Shown piece after piece: positions 9,359-18,084 of a DNA stretch of 64,000 nt. A model generated the notes under the pieces. It was not told the DNA's origin and did not search any database. It saw only the letters and a program-made list of their open reading frames with translations. The stretch is from Bacteroides ndongoniae (lineage in GTDB: Bacteria > Bacteroidota > Bacteroidia > Bacteroidales > Bacteroidaceae), in NCBI RefSeq assembly GCF_900108345.1, contig NZ_FNVV01000013.1, positions 842,944 through 906,943 of the forward strand, written 5' to 3'. Within the stretch, counting starts at the first letter, position 1; each line of letters opens with the position of its first letter. The position numbers were made by a program, and so were the translations under genes.

Positions 9359-9867
9359 TTATGAGAAAGACTCTGATTCTGATGTTTGCCTGCATGTGCC
9401 TTGCCTTCAGCGCGAACGCACAACGCAACAGCGGCCGTCTTTCACTGGGGGTCGGGCTGCTTTACAGGAACGGTATGGACGTGACGTTTTCATACGAACA
9501 TGAAATGAACTACCGGCACGCGTGGGAGTTCTTTGCCAACGGCTACCTGCAGTGGGCCGAATGCGGCCCGTGCGGCCATATCTGTCCGGAATCCTTCTGG
9601 CGCAACTACCGCACCTATGGCTTTGGCGTGGCATACAAGCCTTGCGTGGTACGGGGCCGCAATCATTACGGCAACCTGCGTATAGGAGCTTCGGCAGGAA
9701 GCGACACGAAGAAGTTCCTGGGCGGCCTGCATTTCGGTTACGAGCACAATTATGTGCTGCGGTCCGGATGGACGCTGTACTGGCAGGCGAAGAGTGATTT
9801 GATGATAAAGGGCGCGGATCTGCTTCGGGTAGGTGTAGCCCTTGGTGTGAAACTACCGATAAAATAA
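9355..9867 (+). CDS. traO: TraO-type conjugation outer-membrane protein
   Basis: A 170-residue exported protein. The signal peptide is MIMRKTLILMFACMCLAFSA followed by NAQ. The mature part alternates aromatic and polar residues (HAWEFFANGYLQW, YRTYGFGVAYKPC, GGLHFGYEHNYVL) as in small beta-barrel proteins, and closes with a strand ending LGVKLPIK. This matches the Bacteroides TraO family (about 170-190 residues), thought to be an outer-membrane part of the mating channel. It is coupled to traN by ATGA. Confidence 0.8.
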   Translation: MIMRKTLILMFACMCLAFSANAQRNSGRLSLGVGLLYRNGMDVTFSYEHEMNYRHAWEFFANGYLQWAECGPCGHICPESFWRNYRTYGFGVAYKPCVVRGRNHYGNLRIGASAGSDTKKFLGGLHFGYEHNYVLRSGWTLYWQAKSDLMIKGADLLRVGVALGVKLPIK

Positions 9868-9875
9868 GGGAAAAG

Positions 9876-10547
9876 ATGAAACAGAACATTTTCAGAAAGG
9901 TGAGCCGGTTCGTACCGGTACTTGTCGCAGCAGTCGCCGTGACAGGTTGTGACGCGCATATAGACGTACCGGACACGGCTGTCCGCCCGGGACATGTCCT
10001 GTGCGAGGACGGAACGGCCTTGTCCTACACGGAATACCAGCAATCCGGGAAAAAGGCTGTGGCCGTCGTGTTCGACACCCGGCAGCATGAGGGTGCGGAA
10101 GGAAACGGCTACGCGGTTTACCTGTGGGACATCACCCCGCAGGCATTTGCCGACAGCCTCGGTATTGCCCAAGGCACATCTGCGGACCTCGCGGCACATG
10201 ACGGCAATGCCAATACATTTGCTCTATATGAAACGAAGGAAACGGCTTCGCCGATGGCGGAAGCGGTCTTTGACCTCTGGTGTTACGGGCAGAGCGCATA
10301 CGTTCCGTCGGTGGCACAGATGCGTCTGCTATATACTATCCGGGAAACGGTAAATCCTGTCATCGAACAGTGCGGGGGCGATCCGTTGCCCCTGACCGAC
10401 GGCGACTGCTGGTACTGGACATCCACGGAAGTGGCAGAACAGGAAACGGCAAAAGCCTGGCTTTACTCGATGGGCAGCGGAGCCATACAGGAAACACCCA
10501 AGACACAGGCGCACAAGGTACGCCCGATTATAACCATCAACCGGTAA
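9876..10547 (+). CDS. DUF1566-like lipoprotein
   Basis: A 223-residue protein with a lipoprotein signal (VAAVAVTGC, lipobox Cys at about residue 25). The C-terminal part has the features of DUF1566/Lcl-C-type domains: VPSVAQMRLLY, then CWYWTSTE, then KVRPIITI, which form a compact lectin-like fold in known members. It lies 9 bp after traO and is the last plus-strand gene before the AbiE genes. An outer-membrane-anchored surface or periplasmic accessory of the transfer apparatus is inferred. Confidence 0.65.
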   Translation: MKQNIFRKVSRFVPVLVAAVAVTGCDAHIDVPDTAVRPGHVLCEDGTALSYTEYQQSGKKAVAVVFDTRQHEGAEGNGYAVYLWDITPQAFADSLGIAQGTSADLAAHDGNANTFALYETKETASPMAEAVFDLWCYGQSAYVPSVAQMRLLYTIRETVNPVIEQCGGDPLPLTDGDCWYWTSTEVAEQETAKAWLYSMGSGAIQETPKTQAHKVRPIITINR

Positions 10548-10595
10548 ACCAGAGATATACGATTGCGTTCTTTGACATTGTTGGACAACATACGA

Positions 10596-11588
10596 TTACA
10601 AACCAGAGCCGAATTCACGCAGTAATGCCATCAAGCGACGTATGCTTTCCTCGACATCCGAGGGGGCCGGAATGGCACGATATGCCAAATCCGGGAGTTC
10701 ACCCATGTAAACTGTCTGCAAGTTGCCCCAAACCTGCGGCAGATCTGTCATCAACGGGGACTCCTCCAGTCGCCGGTCACGCCAGCCTTCGGGCTTGTCA
10801 AAGCTCTGCCGGTCGTGTTCGAGCAGTGACCTGAAATCTTCGGGGAAAGCATCGCTATGAAGATACGTGAGGCACTCTTCATCTTTCAGCAGATGATGCA
10901 GATCGTAGAAATGACGGATTTTGGCCGTCAACTGCGGCATATATAGATTGGCCAGCGAGCATCGGATGAGTGACACCAATTTCTCGGTCAGCGTGCGGCG
11001 ACGGTCAAGCACATTTACCTCGAACGGCTGCATCCCGTATTCCTCTATCATACGGTTGTTGCCGGTAGCCTGCAGGAACTCTGTCAGGAAACTGCAGAGA
11101 GAACGCCGCTCGAAGGGATATGGATTGGCAAAACTGTTGATTTCTACCAGGAGTTGCCCAGCCCGGATTGCTCCGACCTGTTCCGTATCTATGGCCCGTG
11201 GATAGGTGTAAAACGCCTTGTGGTAATGCGATCCCTTGCTTGTCATGCCGGGGATGACCAGTTCCTCCAGTCCGGCTGTCATATTCTTCGATGTACGGCG
11301 TATGAGGTTCTTTAGCTGGTTTCCGCTCAGTGTCCATGCTTCGGCGATGGCCACGTCAATGTCCTCGGAGAAACGTGCCCCGATGCCGTAGGCCTTGGTC
11401 AGGGAAGTTCCGCCCTTGAAAATGGCACGATTATCCTTGTCTCCGGCAGCCATAAGCGACAGCGAACGACAGATCCAATAGTCTTTCTCGATAAAGATAC
11501 TCTTGATGCCGAGTCCGCCGTCCTGTACCGGACGTGCAGCCGCTTCTATGGCATCGGCAAACAGTTGCTGATTCTCGTGTAGTCTCAT
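10596..11588 (-). CDS. abiEii: AbiEii-family nucleotidyltransferase toxin
   Basis: A 330-residue nucleotidyltransferase-fold protein. The diagnostic site is FKGGTSLTKAYG followed by FSEDIDVA (about residues 57-80), the GGTSL...SEDID pattern of AbiEii/AbiGii toxins, where the Asp residues bind metal and NTP. I take the ATG at 11588, which overlaps the antitoxin stop by 4 bp (ATGA), instead of the in-frame ATG at 11600. Known AbiEii proteins modify tRNA or other targets and give phage abortive infection or stabilise mobile DNA when paired with AbiEi. The pair lies on the minus strand between plus-strand transfer genes. Confidence 0.85.
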   Translation of the reverse strand: MRLHENQQLFADAIEAAARPVQDGGLGIKSIFIEKDYWICRSLSLMAAGDKDNRAIFKGGTSLTKAYGIGARFSEDIDVAIAEAWTLSGNQLKNLIRRTSKNMTAGLEELVIPGMTSKGSHYHKAFYTYPRAIDTEQVGAIRAGQLLVEINSFANPYPFERRSLCSFLTEFLQATGNNRMIEEYGMQPFEVNVLDRRRTLTEKLVSLIRCSLANLYMPQLTAKIRHFYDLHHLLKDEECLTYLHSDAFPEDFRSLLEHDRQSFDKPEGWRDRRLEESPLMTDLPQVWGNLQTVYMGELPDLAYRAIPAPSDVEESIRRLMALLREFGSGL

Positions 11589-12304
11589 ACGATGTTCCAT
11601 TTTAATTTGGTGGGTAAAGCCTGTGCGGTGACAGGAAGTTTGTAGGTCGTGACCCCATTGAGTGTCGCACGCAATTGTCGGGTGTCAGCTCCAAGACTGT
11701 CCAGAATGGCACCCAGCAATGCCCGGACATACGGCTGGTAATTTTCGGCCAGGTCCGCCAGTTTCTCCAGATCGCCTTCGGACAGAGCGGCTATCAGCCG
11801 AGCAACGCCCCGCACACAATCGTCAGGTGATGTTGCCGGAATCTCACGGAGCAATTTGAGCGCGTCAAGGATCAGCAGCAGAGGAATGTTCTCCCGTGTG
11901 ATTGCATTAGGCTGTACAAGGAAGGACACGCTGTATTCGCCCCGTTTCATAGGCCGGCGGTATTTGTTCGTGCCTATCGTAATGGCCGATGTGATCTGTG
12001 TCGTCAACCCCAACTGCGCAAATGCTGCCGTACCGGTCATATAGCCGATTGGCTTGCCGTTACGTTCCAGAAGGTCCTTGACCACCTCTGCCACCGGAGG
12101 CTTCAATGTGCCGAACACCGTCTGTTTAGGCTTGTAGTACCGTCCTTTGGCAATCTTGCAGATAGAGCCTTCTGCCACCAGACGGCTGAGTGCCTTGACC
12201 AACGCAGGCTGGTACTCCGGCAGCACATTGAAATCGGCAATGGTAAGCACCTTGCCCGGAGGCGTGGCGTCCAGTATTTCCTGTACCTGTTTAGTAATCA
12301 CCAT
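11585..12304 (-). CDS. abiEi: AbiEi-type antitoxin / DUF6088-like regulator
   Basis: A 239-residue protein with an N-terminal winged-helix-like segment (residues 1-80: KVLTIADFNVLPEYQPALV, then RLVAEGSICKIAKGRYY) typical of AbiEi antitoxins that repress their own promoter, and a C-terminal domain that would neutralise the toxin. The start at 12304 is preferred over 12331, because a -7 box at 12329-12336 would place the transcript start downstream of the longer version. Its stop overlaps the toxin start. Type IV-like toxin-antitoxin function is known for the family; here it is inferred. Confidence 0.8.
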   Translation of the reverse strand: MVITKQVQEILDATPPGKVLTIADFNVLPEYQPALVKALSRLVAEGSICKIAKGRYYKPKQTVFGTLKPPVAEVVKDLLERNGKPIGYMTGTAAFAQLGLTTQITSAITIGTNKYRRPMKRGEYSVSFLVQPNAITRENIPLLLILDALKLLREIPATSPDDCVRGVARLIAALSEGDLEKLADLAENYQPYVRALLGAILDSLGADTRQLRATLNGVTTYKLPVTAQALPTKLKWNIV

Positions 12305-12328
12305 AATCGAATCGTTTTGTTCCGGATG

Positions 12329-12362
12329 CAAATATAAGAAAAGTCTTGTTTTTTACTGCAAA
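12329..12362 (-). promoter_or_regulatory. Promoter of the abiE operon
   Basis: On the minus strand the sequence shows TTTTTG and then TATATTTG with 22 bp between TTTG and the -7 box, matching the Bacteroides consensus (TTTG, about 19-21 bp, TAnnTTTG). The predicted transcript start (about 12322) is 18 bp before the chosen ATG of the antitoxin gene. Confidence 0.65.
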
Positions 12363-12455
12363 AACATGACATTTATTTTCGTCTGAATCAAAATAATCAA
12401 GTCCAACAATATCCGAGGCGATCAGAACCACAACCCAATAAAAAAGCTATAAAAA

Positions 12456-14642
12456 ATGGAAGAAAGCAAAGAGTTACAAGGATTCTACAAGATATTCCGT
12501 GCAGTCGTCTATGTGTCGGTTCTGCTGGAGTTCTTCGAGTATGCCATTGACCCGGCAGTATTCGACCAGTGGGGCGGCATACTGACTGACATCCACGGAC
12601 GTATCAAGCGATGGACGATCTATCAGGACGGCCATCTCGTGTACAGCAAGATAGCCACGATACTGCTGATCTGCATCACCTGTATCGGTACGAGGAACAA
12701 GAAGCATCTGGAGTTCAACGCCCGCAAGCAGGTGATTTTTCCCCTGACCGGCGGACTGCTTCTGCTTGTCCTGTCCGTATGGCTGTTCGGACATCCGATG
12801 GAAATGCGGCTCTATACGCTGCCGCTGAACCGTATCCTATACATGGCGGCTTCGCTCGTGGGAGTGATACTGGTACATATAGCCCTGGACAATATCTCCA
12901 AGTTCATCAAGGAGGGCCTGATGAAGGACCGCTTCAACTTCGAGAACGAGAGTTTCGAGCAGGGCGAAGAGATTCAGGAGAACAAATACAGCGTGAATAT
13001 CCCGATGCGCTACTATTACAAGGGGAAGTTCCGCAAGGGATGGGTCAGTATCAGCAACCCTTTCCGCGGAACGTGGGTCGTGGGAACTCCCGGCTCGGGT
13101 AAAACATTCAGTATCATTGAACCGTTCATCCGTCAGCACAGTGCCAAGGGGTTTGCCATGGTTGTATATGACTATAAATTCCCGACACTTGCCACGAAAC
13201 TTTACTACCATTACAAGCTGAACGAGAAGCTTGGAAGAGTTCCCAAGGGGTGCAAGTTCAACATGATCAACTTCGTGGACGTGGAATACAGCCGTCGTGT
13301 CAATCCTATTCAGGCAAAATACATCAACAACCTGGCGGCAGCCAGTGAGACGGCGGAAACCCTGCTCGAGTCATTGCAGAAGGGCAAGAAGGAAGGTGGC
13401 GGCGGAAGCGACCAGTTTTTCCAGACATCCGCTGTGAACTTCCTTGCTGCCTGCATCTATTTCTTTGTCAATTACGAACGGGAGCCGTATGACAAGGACG
13501 GAAACATGCTGTATGCGGAGAAACGTCAGGACCCGGAAACCAAATTCTGGAAGCCGACCGGAGTCGTGCGTGACAAAGAGGGCGGCAACATCGTGGAGCC
13601 GGCCTACTGGCTGGGAAAGTATTCGGACATGCCGCACATATTATCGTTCCTGAACGAAAGTTATCAGACCATCTTTGAGGTACTGGAGACTGACAACGAG
13701 GTGGCACCGCTGCTCGGGCCGTTCCAGACTGCCTTCAGGAACAAGGCCATGGAGCAGTTGGAAGGTATGATCGGTACGCTGCGTGTCTATACGTCCCGTC
13801 TGGCGACCAAGGAATCGTACTGGATATTCCACCGTGACGGGGATGACTTTGACCTGAAGGTGAGCGATCCGAAGAACCCGAGCTACCTGCTCATCGCCAA
13901 CGACCCGGAGATGGAGAGCATTATCGGTGCGCTGAACGCCCTTATCCTGAACCGTCTTGTCACCCGAGTGAATACAGGCCAAGGGAAGAACATCCCGGTG
14001 AGCATCATCGTGGACGAGCTGCCGACGCTGTATTTCCACAAGATAGACCGACTGATAGGAACTGCCCGAAGCAACAAGGTGAGCGTGACCTTGGGATTCC
14101 AGGAGCTGCCGCAGCTGGAGGCCGACTACGGCAAGGTAGGTATGCAGAAGATCATCACGACCGTGGGTAACGTGGTCAGCGGTTCGGCCCGCTCGAAAGA
14201 GACACTGGAATGGCTGTCGAATGACATTTTCGGTAAGGTCGTGCAAGTGAAGAAGGGCGTGACCATTGACCGTGACAAGACCAGCATTAACCTGAACGAG
14301 AACATGGACAGTCTGGTGCCGGCATCAAAGATTTCCGATATGGCAACGGGATGGATATGCGGGCAGACAGCGAGGGACTTCGTGAAAACCAAGACCGGCG
14401 TAGGCGGCTCGATGAACATTCAGGAGTCGGAAGAGTTCAAGACCACAAAGTTTTTCTGCAAGACGGACTTCGATATGGGAGAGATAAAGAAAGAGGAAGC
14501 CGCGTATGTGCCGCTGCCGAGATTCTACACCTTCAAATCGAGGGAGGAACGGGAACGCATCCTGTACAAGAACTTCGTGCAGGTGGGTCAGGACGTGAAG
14601 GAGATGATCAAGGATGTGTTGAACAAACGGGGTGCGAAATGA
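12456..14642 (+). CDS. Type IV coupling protein (VirD4/TraG-type ATPase)
   Basis: A 728-residue coupling ATPase that would deliver relaxase-bound DNA to the mating channel. N-terminal hydrophobic segments near residues 15-35, 65-80, 90-110 and 125-145 anchor it in the inner membrane. The Walker A motif is GTPGSGKTFS (about residue 210) and a Walker B-like strand is VSIIVDELPT (about residue 515). The following SNKVSVTLGFQELPQLE segment is typical of the family. The Bacteroidales homologues are called MobC or TraG-type. It starts a plus-strand run after the abiE insertion and overlaps the next gene by 4 bp. Confidence 0.9.
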   Translation: MEESKELQGFYKIFRAVVYVSVLLEFFEYAIDPAVFDQWGGILTDIHGRIKRWTIYQDGHLVYSKIATILLICITCIGTRNKKHLEFNARKQVIFPLTGGLLLLVLSVWLFGHPMEMRLYTLPLNRILYMAASLVGVILVHIALDNISKFIKEGLMKDRFNFENESFEQGEEIQENKYSVNIPMRYYYKGKFRKGWVSISNPFRGTWVVGTPGSGKTFSIIEPFIRQHSAKGFAMVVYDYKFPTLATKLYYHYKLNEKLGRVPKGCKFNMINFVDVEYSRRVNPIQAKYINNLAAASETAETLLESLQKGKKEGGGGSDQFFQTSAVNFLAACIYFFVNYEREPYDKDGNMLYAEKRQDPETKFWKPTGVVRDKEGGNIVEPAYWLGKYSDMPHILSFLNESYQTIFEVLETDNEVAPLLGPFQTAFRNKAMEQLEGMIGTLRVYTSRLATKESYWIFHRDGDDFDLKVSDPKNPSYLLIANDPEMESIIGALNALILNRLVTRVNTGQGKNIPVSIIVDELPTLYFHKIDRLIGTARSNKVSVTLGFQELPQLEADYGKVGMQKIITTVGNVVSGSARSKETLEWLSNDIFGKVVQVKKGVTIDRDKTSINLNENMDSLVPASKISDMATGWICGQTARDFVKTKTGVGGSMNIQESEEFKTTKFFCKTDFDMGEIKKEEAAYVPLPRFYTFKSREERERILYKNFVQVGQDVKEMIKDVLNKRGAK

Positions 14643-15172
14643 AGCACGTAAGGATGTTTGTCATCATACTGCTGGTATCTGCAGTGGCAACAGTCTATGG
14701 GAAGGAAAGGCATGGGACAGAAACGGGAACTGCCCAACTGTCCATATACAAGCTGCCACCGCTGGAGAGGGCAATCAGATGCACGAAATACTATGAGGGT
14801 TGGCATGGTGAGAAAAAACATTGGCCCTATGTGGGATGGGGTCATAAGGTTCTTCCCGGAGAGAGTTTTACCAACGACATCACAAAAGCTCAGGGAGACT
14901 CCATCCTGCGAGCGGACATGATGAAACTTTGCCGTCTGTTCAGCAGATTCGGGCGTGATTCTACGTTGCTCTCGTGTCTTGCCTACCAGGTAGGCCCGTA
15001 CCGGCTTTTAGGTAGCAAAGACTTTCCCAAAAGCAAGCTGATACAAAAACTGGAAGCCGGAAACAGGGATATTTACAAGGAGTACATTTCCTTCCGCTGC
15101 TATAAAGGCAAGGTAGTTCCGAGCATCGAGCGGAGAAGGAAGGTGGAATATCTGCTGCTTTTTGAAGAGTAA
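14639..15172 (+). CDS. Exported lysozyme-like cell-wall hydrolase (TraQ/TraH-like)
   Basis: A 177-residue exported protein that starts at the ATG overlapping the coupling-protein stop. After a signal peptide (residues 1-20), the sequence has EGWHGEKKHWPYVGWGHK, which resembles the catalytic region of phage-type (GH24) lysozymes, in which a Glu precedes a WTIGYGH-like stretch. Further on are CLAYQVGP and ERRRKVEYLL, the usual helical end of the fold. Conjugation systems carry such muramidases to open peptidoglycan for channel assembly. The catalytic Glu is likely the one in YYEGWHG. Confidence 0.75.
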   Translation: MKHVRMFVIILLVSAVATVYGKERHGTETGTAQLSIYKLPPLERAIRCTKYYEGWHGEKKHWPYVGWGHKVLPGESFTNDITKAQGDSILRADMMKLCRLFSRFGRDSTLLSCLAYQVGPYRLLGSKDFPKSKLIQKLEAGNRDIYKEYISFRCYKGKVVPSIERRRKVEYLLLFEE

Positions 15173-15193
15173 AAAAGAAGGGAGAATCTTTCG

Positions 15194-15379
15194 GTGTATT
15201 TCCGTCAATTTTCCAGGATAGAAAAGAAATATTTCACAAAAGCGAGAGAACAAGCCTATTACCGCCGATATCCTGAAAAAAAGGATAAAAAATATTTCTG
15301 GCTTCAGTTACTATTGCCGCTTGGTCTGTGGCTGATTGATTTATGTTTAATCTTCTGGCTTTTTACTTGGTATCATTGA
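15194..15379 (+). CDS. Small membrane protein, 61 residues
   Basis: Starts at GTG. The first half is basic and aromatic (RIEKKYFTKAREQAYYRRYPEK), the second half is one hydrophobic helix (LQLLLPLGLWLIDLCLIFWL). It lies 21 bp after the lysozyme-like gene and reads in the same direction. The high Tyr/Lys content and the simple one-helix topology are consistent with a real small inner-membrane protein, but no family is recognised. Confidence 0.4.
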   Translation: MYFRQFSRIEKKYFTKAREQAYYRRYPEKKDKKYFWLQLLLPLGLWLIDLCLIFWLFTWYH

Positions 15380-15491
15380 ATGGAATATGGAGAAAAGAAG
15401 ACATGAATATAATCAGGGAAAGAAGGATGCTGTTCTGCCGTTTCAACATGCAGTTCCTGCTGCCTTGACATTAACAAATACAGATTATCAA

Positions 15492-15881
15492 ATGAAAACA
15501 ACCCGCATCATGAACAAGATTATCATTTATCTGAGTGCCGTATTGCTGCTGTGCAGTTGCGGCAGTGCAAGACATTATGCAGCGTTTCAATATGACAACG
15601 GAGACGACTATGTAAGTGAAGGACTGTACCGCATAGTGGACCGGAAAGGGCGTATCGGTTACGCAGACGAGACAGGCAAGACCGTCATCCGTCCTCGTTT
15701 TGCCTTCGGCTATCCATTCGAGGGTGGCAAGGCGAAAGTCACCGATTCGGGGGAACGGAAAGAGGTGGCAGGCTCCGGCAGCGAGCACTGGTATTGGGAA
15801 AGTGATGACTGGTACTACATTGACAAACAAGGGAACCGGTGTGAGAATCAAGATACAGACAAGGACAAAACACATCCATAA
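15492..15881 (+). CDS. WG-repeat-like lipoprotein
   Basis: A 129-residue protein, starting at the ATG at 15492 (or the one at 15510). The signal ends in a lipobox (VLLLCSC). The mature part contains a segment with GLYRIVDRKGRIGYADETGK, close to the WG-repeat pattern (G-Y-hydrophobic-D-x-x-G), and then DWYYIDKQGNR. Such beta-hairpin repeat lipoproteins are common in Bacteroidetes with unknown roles. The upstream 100 bp of open frame has no signal sequence, which is why I prefer the internal start. Confidence 0.55.
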   Translation: MKTTRIMNKIIIYLSAVLLLCSCGSARHYAAFQYDNGDDYVSEGLYRIVDRKGRIGYADETGKTVIRPRFAFGYPFEGGKAKVTDSGERKEVAGSGSEHWYWESDDWYYIDKQGNRCENQDTDKDKTHP

Positions 15882-15946
15882 CACAGCAATAACCCCGGAG
15901 GTTCAGACGCGAGCCTTCGGGGTTAGCCTATAAGTACAGCACTTCA

Positions 15947-16315
15947 TCAATTGCCAAATCCGAATGACATGGCTGCCTGTCCACAGAAGCGTGCATATTC
16001 CTCTTTGTCAGTTCCGCTTTCAATATGGCGGTCTATCAGTTCTCCCAGTTCATCGAAGCAGACTTCGTCACTGAGGCACTCTATGTCTGTCCCGTTCCGG
16101 AGATATACTTCATAATAGTCCGAGCCGTTCAGACAGATCAGCACTTCCCCTTGGAAGAGTCTTCCGTTTACATGGAATTTCAGTCCCGGCAGGTCATTGA
16201 ATACTGTTGCCATAAACTCCCCGATGCCCCATGACATAAGGACCGGCGTGTCGGTCATCGTTACCAGCTGTTCGCGAATTGTCGCAGCCACTCTCATTAC
16301 ATACTCTTTATCCAT
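15947..16315 (-). CDS. Acidic hypothetical protein, 122 residues
   Basis: A small soluble acidic protein, predicted alpha/beta, with no signal peptide or known motif. It is the last gene of a three-gene minus-strand run (16907 to 15947) of small acidic proteins, a gene style typical of accessory regions of Bacteroidales conjugative elements. Family not recognised. Its 33-bp upstream spacer is very AT-rich and holds no obvious promoter, so it is probably transcribed with the two genes upstream. Confidence 0.5.
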   Translation of the reverse strand: MDKEYVMRVAATIREQLVTMTDTPVLMSWGIGEFMATVFNDLPGLKFHVNGRLFQGEVLICLNGSDYYEVYLRNGTDIECLSDEVCFDELGELIDRHIESGTDKEEYARFCGQAAMSFGFGN

Positions 16316-16348
16316 AATCTTGATTTTTAATAGATTTATATATTCATT

Positions 16349-16621
16349 TTATTCAAACCATTCCGGGTTGTCTTCTTTCAGCATCTCAACCAGCTCGTCA
16401 TCCGGCAGCTCGAGACTTCCGGCATCGGTGAAGAAGAAAATCTCATCGTATAATTTCTCAGCCTCCTTACTCGCAAAGCCCTCGTTCTCGCTGTCGAAAC
16501 TACCGGGCTGGAGTGCGTCAAGCAAACCTGTTGAGCCGATAAGGAGTTCTTCACCTTCATTTGATTTCACCACACGGCAAGAATAAGTTCTGCCGGCAAA
16601 TTCCACCTCTTTCTTTTTCAT
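16349..16621 (-). CDS. Acidic hypothetical protein, 90 residues
   Basis: A 90-residue soluble protein with a basic N-terminal strand (MKKKEVEFAGRTYSCRVVK) and a very acidic C-terminus (PDDELVEMLKEDNPEWFE). No family recognised. It starts 7 bp downstream of its upstream neighbour, so co-transcription is very likely. Confidence 0.5.
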   Translation of the reverse strand: MKKKEVEFAGRTYSCRVVKSNEGEELLIGSTGLLDALQPGSFDSENEGFASKEAEKLYDEIFFFTDAGSLELPDDELVEMLKEDNPEWFE

Positions 16622-16628
16622 CGGTCTA

Positions 16629-16907
16629 TCACTTTAATGGTATGTTTCTCCCGTGTTCTTTCAGGTACTCCATGATACATTTCGCTTCCTCGTGTGAAGC
16701 CATATTGCGTTCGTCGTACCTGCGGCTGTCATCCGCCATAACCTTGATACACTCTTTAATCAACCTGTACAGGCTTTGCTGCAGTGTCGGGTGCATGGTC
16801 GGTATTGCTGCTGCAAATCGAGCCGGATTGAAACTGTAATTGTTGACTGCCATTTCCCAGTCTTTAGCGAGACGGTACTCTCTGCTTTCTTTGATGTCCT
16901 TGTCCAT
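16629..16907 (-). CDS. Helical hypothetical protein, 92 residues
   Basis: A 92-residue helical protein containing NYSFNPARFAAAIPTMHPT and a C-terminal KCIMEYLKEHGRNIP. No family recognised. It is the first gene of a minus-strand trio and is directly preceded by leader module L1 (16931-17113), which is the strongest hint that it is a regulated, expressed gene. Confidence 0.55.
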   Translation of the reverse strand: MDKDIKESREYRLAKDWEMAVNNYSFNPARFAAAIPTMHPTLQQSLYRLIKECIKVMADDSRRYDERNMASHEEAKCIMEYLKEHGRNIPLK

Positions 16908-16930
16908 AATTCTGATATTTAACGATTTTG

Positions 16931-17113
16931 TTTTTCTTCCCTCTGTTCGGCCTCCTTTTCGGAGGAGCCGCTTCGGGATTTACGGTGCATCGAGAGACGG
17001 TCGTCAAAGCCTCTCCCGATGTTTTTTCCTGCCAATTACTCTTTCAGAGAAAGGAAGAATTTGCAGGAAATGCACTTCAAAACGGAGGGAACAGGCTCGA
17101 CCGCCTACATTCG
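16931..17113 (-). promoter_or_regulatory. Leader module L1 (two stem-loops plus opposite-strand promoter box)
   Basis: Read on the minus strand toward the gene at 16907. An upper stem-loop at 17026-17069 has arms TTCCTGC/GCAGGAA with the inner sequence AAATTCTTCC. A basal stem-loop at 16938-16978 has TCCC/GGGA closing a hairpin with CCTCC/GGAGG. Then GGGAAGAAAAAC leads into the start codon region. On the plus strand a TACATTCG box lies at 17106-17113. It is one member of a family (see modules near 17.9, 20.4, 29.2, 30.4, 40.2, 41.6, 62.1 and 63.1 kb). Confidence 0.6.
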
Positions 17114-17247
17114 CACCAGTAAAGTCCACGCGGCGACGAGAAGGACGACGAAAGAAGAAATGACTCTCATGCCAATACAAGAGGGGAAATAGAAAGGGAT
17201 AAGGGTGGTGGCGGGGGCTTATGACGGACGGCGTTAAAACAGGTGCA

Positions 17248-17340
17248 GCTATAAAGGTTCCCGGAGCGGCCGATGGCAGAATACGGCCCGTGCCGGATTC
17301 CGTCATCAGCCACAGATCCGGACCGGAGTGCTTACAGCAG
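17248..17340. repeat. Intergenic repeat B, copy 1, downstream of the radC-type gene
   Basis: The stretch from 17114 to 17438 has no convincing gene. Within it, 17248-17340 resembles 18085-18180: both contain GCTATAAAGGTT, a GCGGCCGATG/CCGGCCGATG block, CGGCCCGTGC/CCGCCCGTGC, then ATCAGCCA and a CGGACCG/CGGTCCG core. Both copies lie just 3' of minus-strand genes, so they are probably structured 3' untranslated or processing regions. Confidence 0.45.
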
Positions 17341-17438
17341 CCCAGGGCTGCCGTCGTGCATGAAGGTTTTATAACAGTCTCCGCCTGGTGCACATGAGGG
17401 CGGCAGTATAACGGGATTTGCCGTGAAAAGAGATGCTG

Positions 17439-17882
17439 TCAAAGCATCCCTTCGTCCGCGTAGCTCAGATAGCCTGTATCCGAGAGGATGATATGGTCAA
17501 GGAGAGTGATGTCAAGGATTTCGCAGGCTTTCTTGAGTTTGCTTGTGATGGCATTGTCACTGGAGCTGGCCACCATGTTGCCTGACGGGTGGTTGTGGCT
17601 GAGGATTATGCCCGAGGCATGGGCCAGAAGAGCCGTCTGCAGGATGATACGGACATCCACAACGGTCTGGCTGATGCCGCATTTTGATATGCAGGAGAGT
17701 CCGAGAAGCCTGTTGGCTTGATTGAGGAACATCACCCAGCATTCCTCATGATGCTGCATACATTCATCGTATGCCTCCTTGAAGATGTCGTAGCTCACTC
17801 TGGAGGAGTTTACCATGATACGTTTTGCAGCATCGGCATCCTTGTAATTTACTGAAATCTGAGGGAAAGAAAATGTATTCAT
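17439..17882 (-). CDS. RadC-family JAB/JAMM-domain protein
   Basis: A 147-residue protein consisting of the RadC/YeeS-type JAB domain alone. The metal-binding motif is visible as SHNHPSGN (about residues 99-106) followed by ASSSDNAITSKLKKA, giving the HxH...D arrangement of MPN+ metalloproteases. RadC proteins were named for DNA repair but that role is unproven; short versions are very common on mobile elements. The family usually has an N-terminal helix-hairpin-helix part that is absent here. It is preceded by leader module L0. Confidence 0.8.
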   Translation of the reverse strand: MNTFSFPQISVNYKDADAAKRIMVNSSRVSYDIFKEAYDECMQHHEECWVMFLNQANRLLGLSCISKCGISQTVVDVRIILQTALLAHASGIILSHNHPSGNMVASSSDNAITSKLKKACEILDITLLDHIILSDTGYLSYADEGML

Positions 17883-17899
17883 AATAACGAAGATTTAAG

Positions 17900-18001
17900 G
17901 TGAAACAATTTTTTTCGCCCGTGCACAGCTCTGTCTGGACTTCGTGCAAGATTTTGGGAAAGAATACTATCCGCAGGATTGGAGATTGTTTCCCAAATTC
18001 A
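17900..18001 (-). promoter_or_regulatory. Leader module L0 upstream of the RadC-type gene
   Basis: A stem with perfect arms TTTGGGAAA (17953-17961) and TTTCCCAAA (17989-17997) encloses, in the minus orientation, AATCTCC and GTATT, the same internal elements as in the other leader modules. A lower hairpin with GCAC/GTGC arms and an A-rich run precedes the start at 17882. It is a diverged member of the module family. Confidence 0.45.
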
Positions 18002-18084
18002 CCCGGATCTTGCGTTTGTCCGGAAAGATGCTGTAACTTCGCTGAAAACAAATGTTGAGACTACCGGGGTATTATAAGAGGTCC

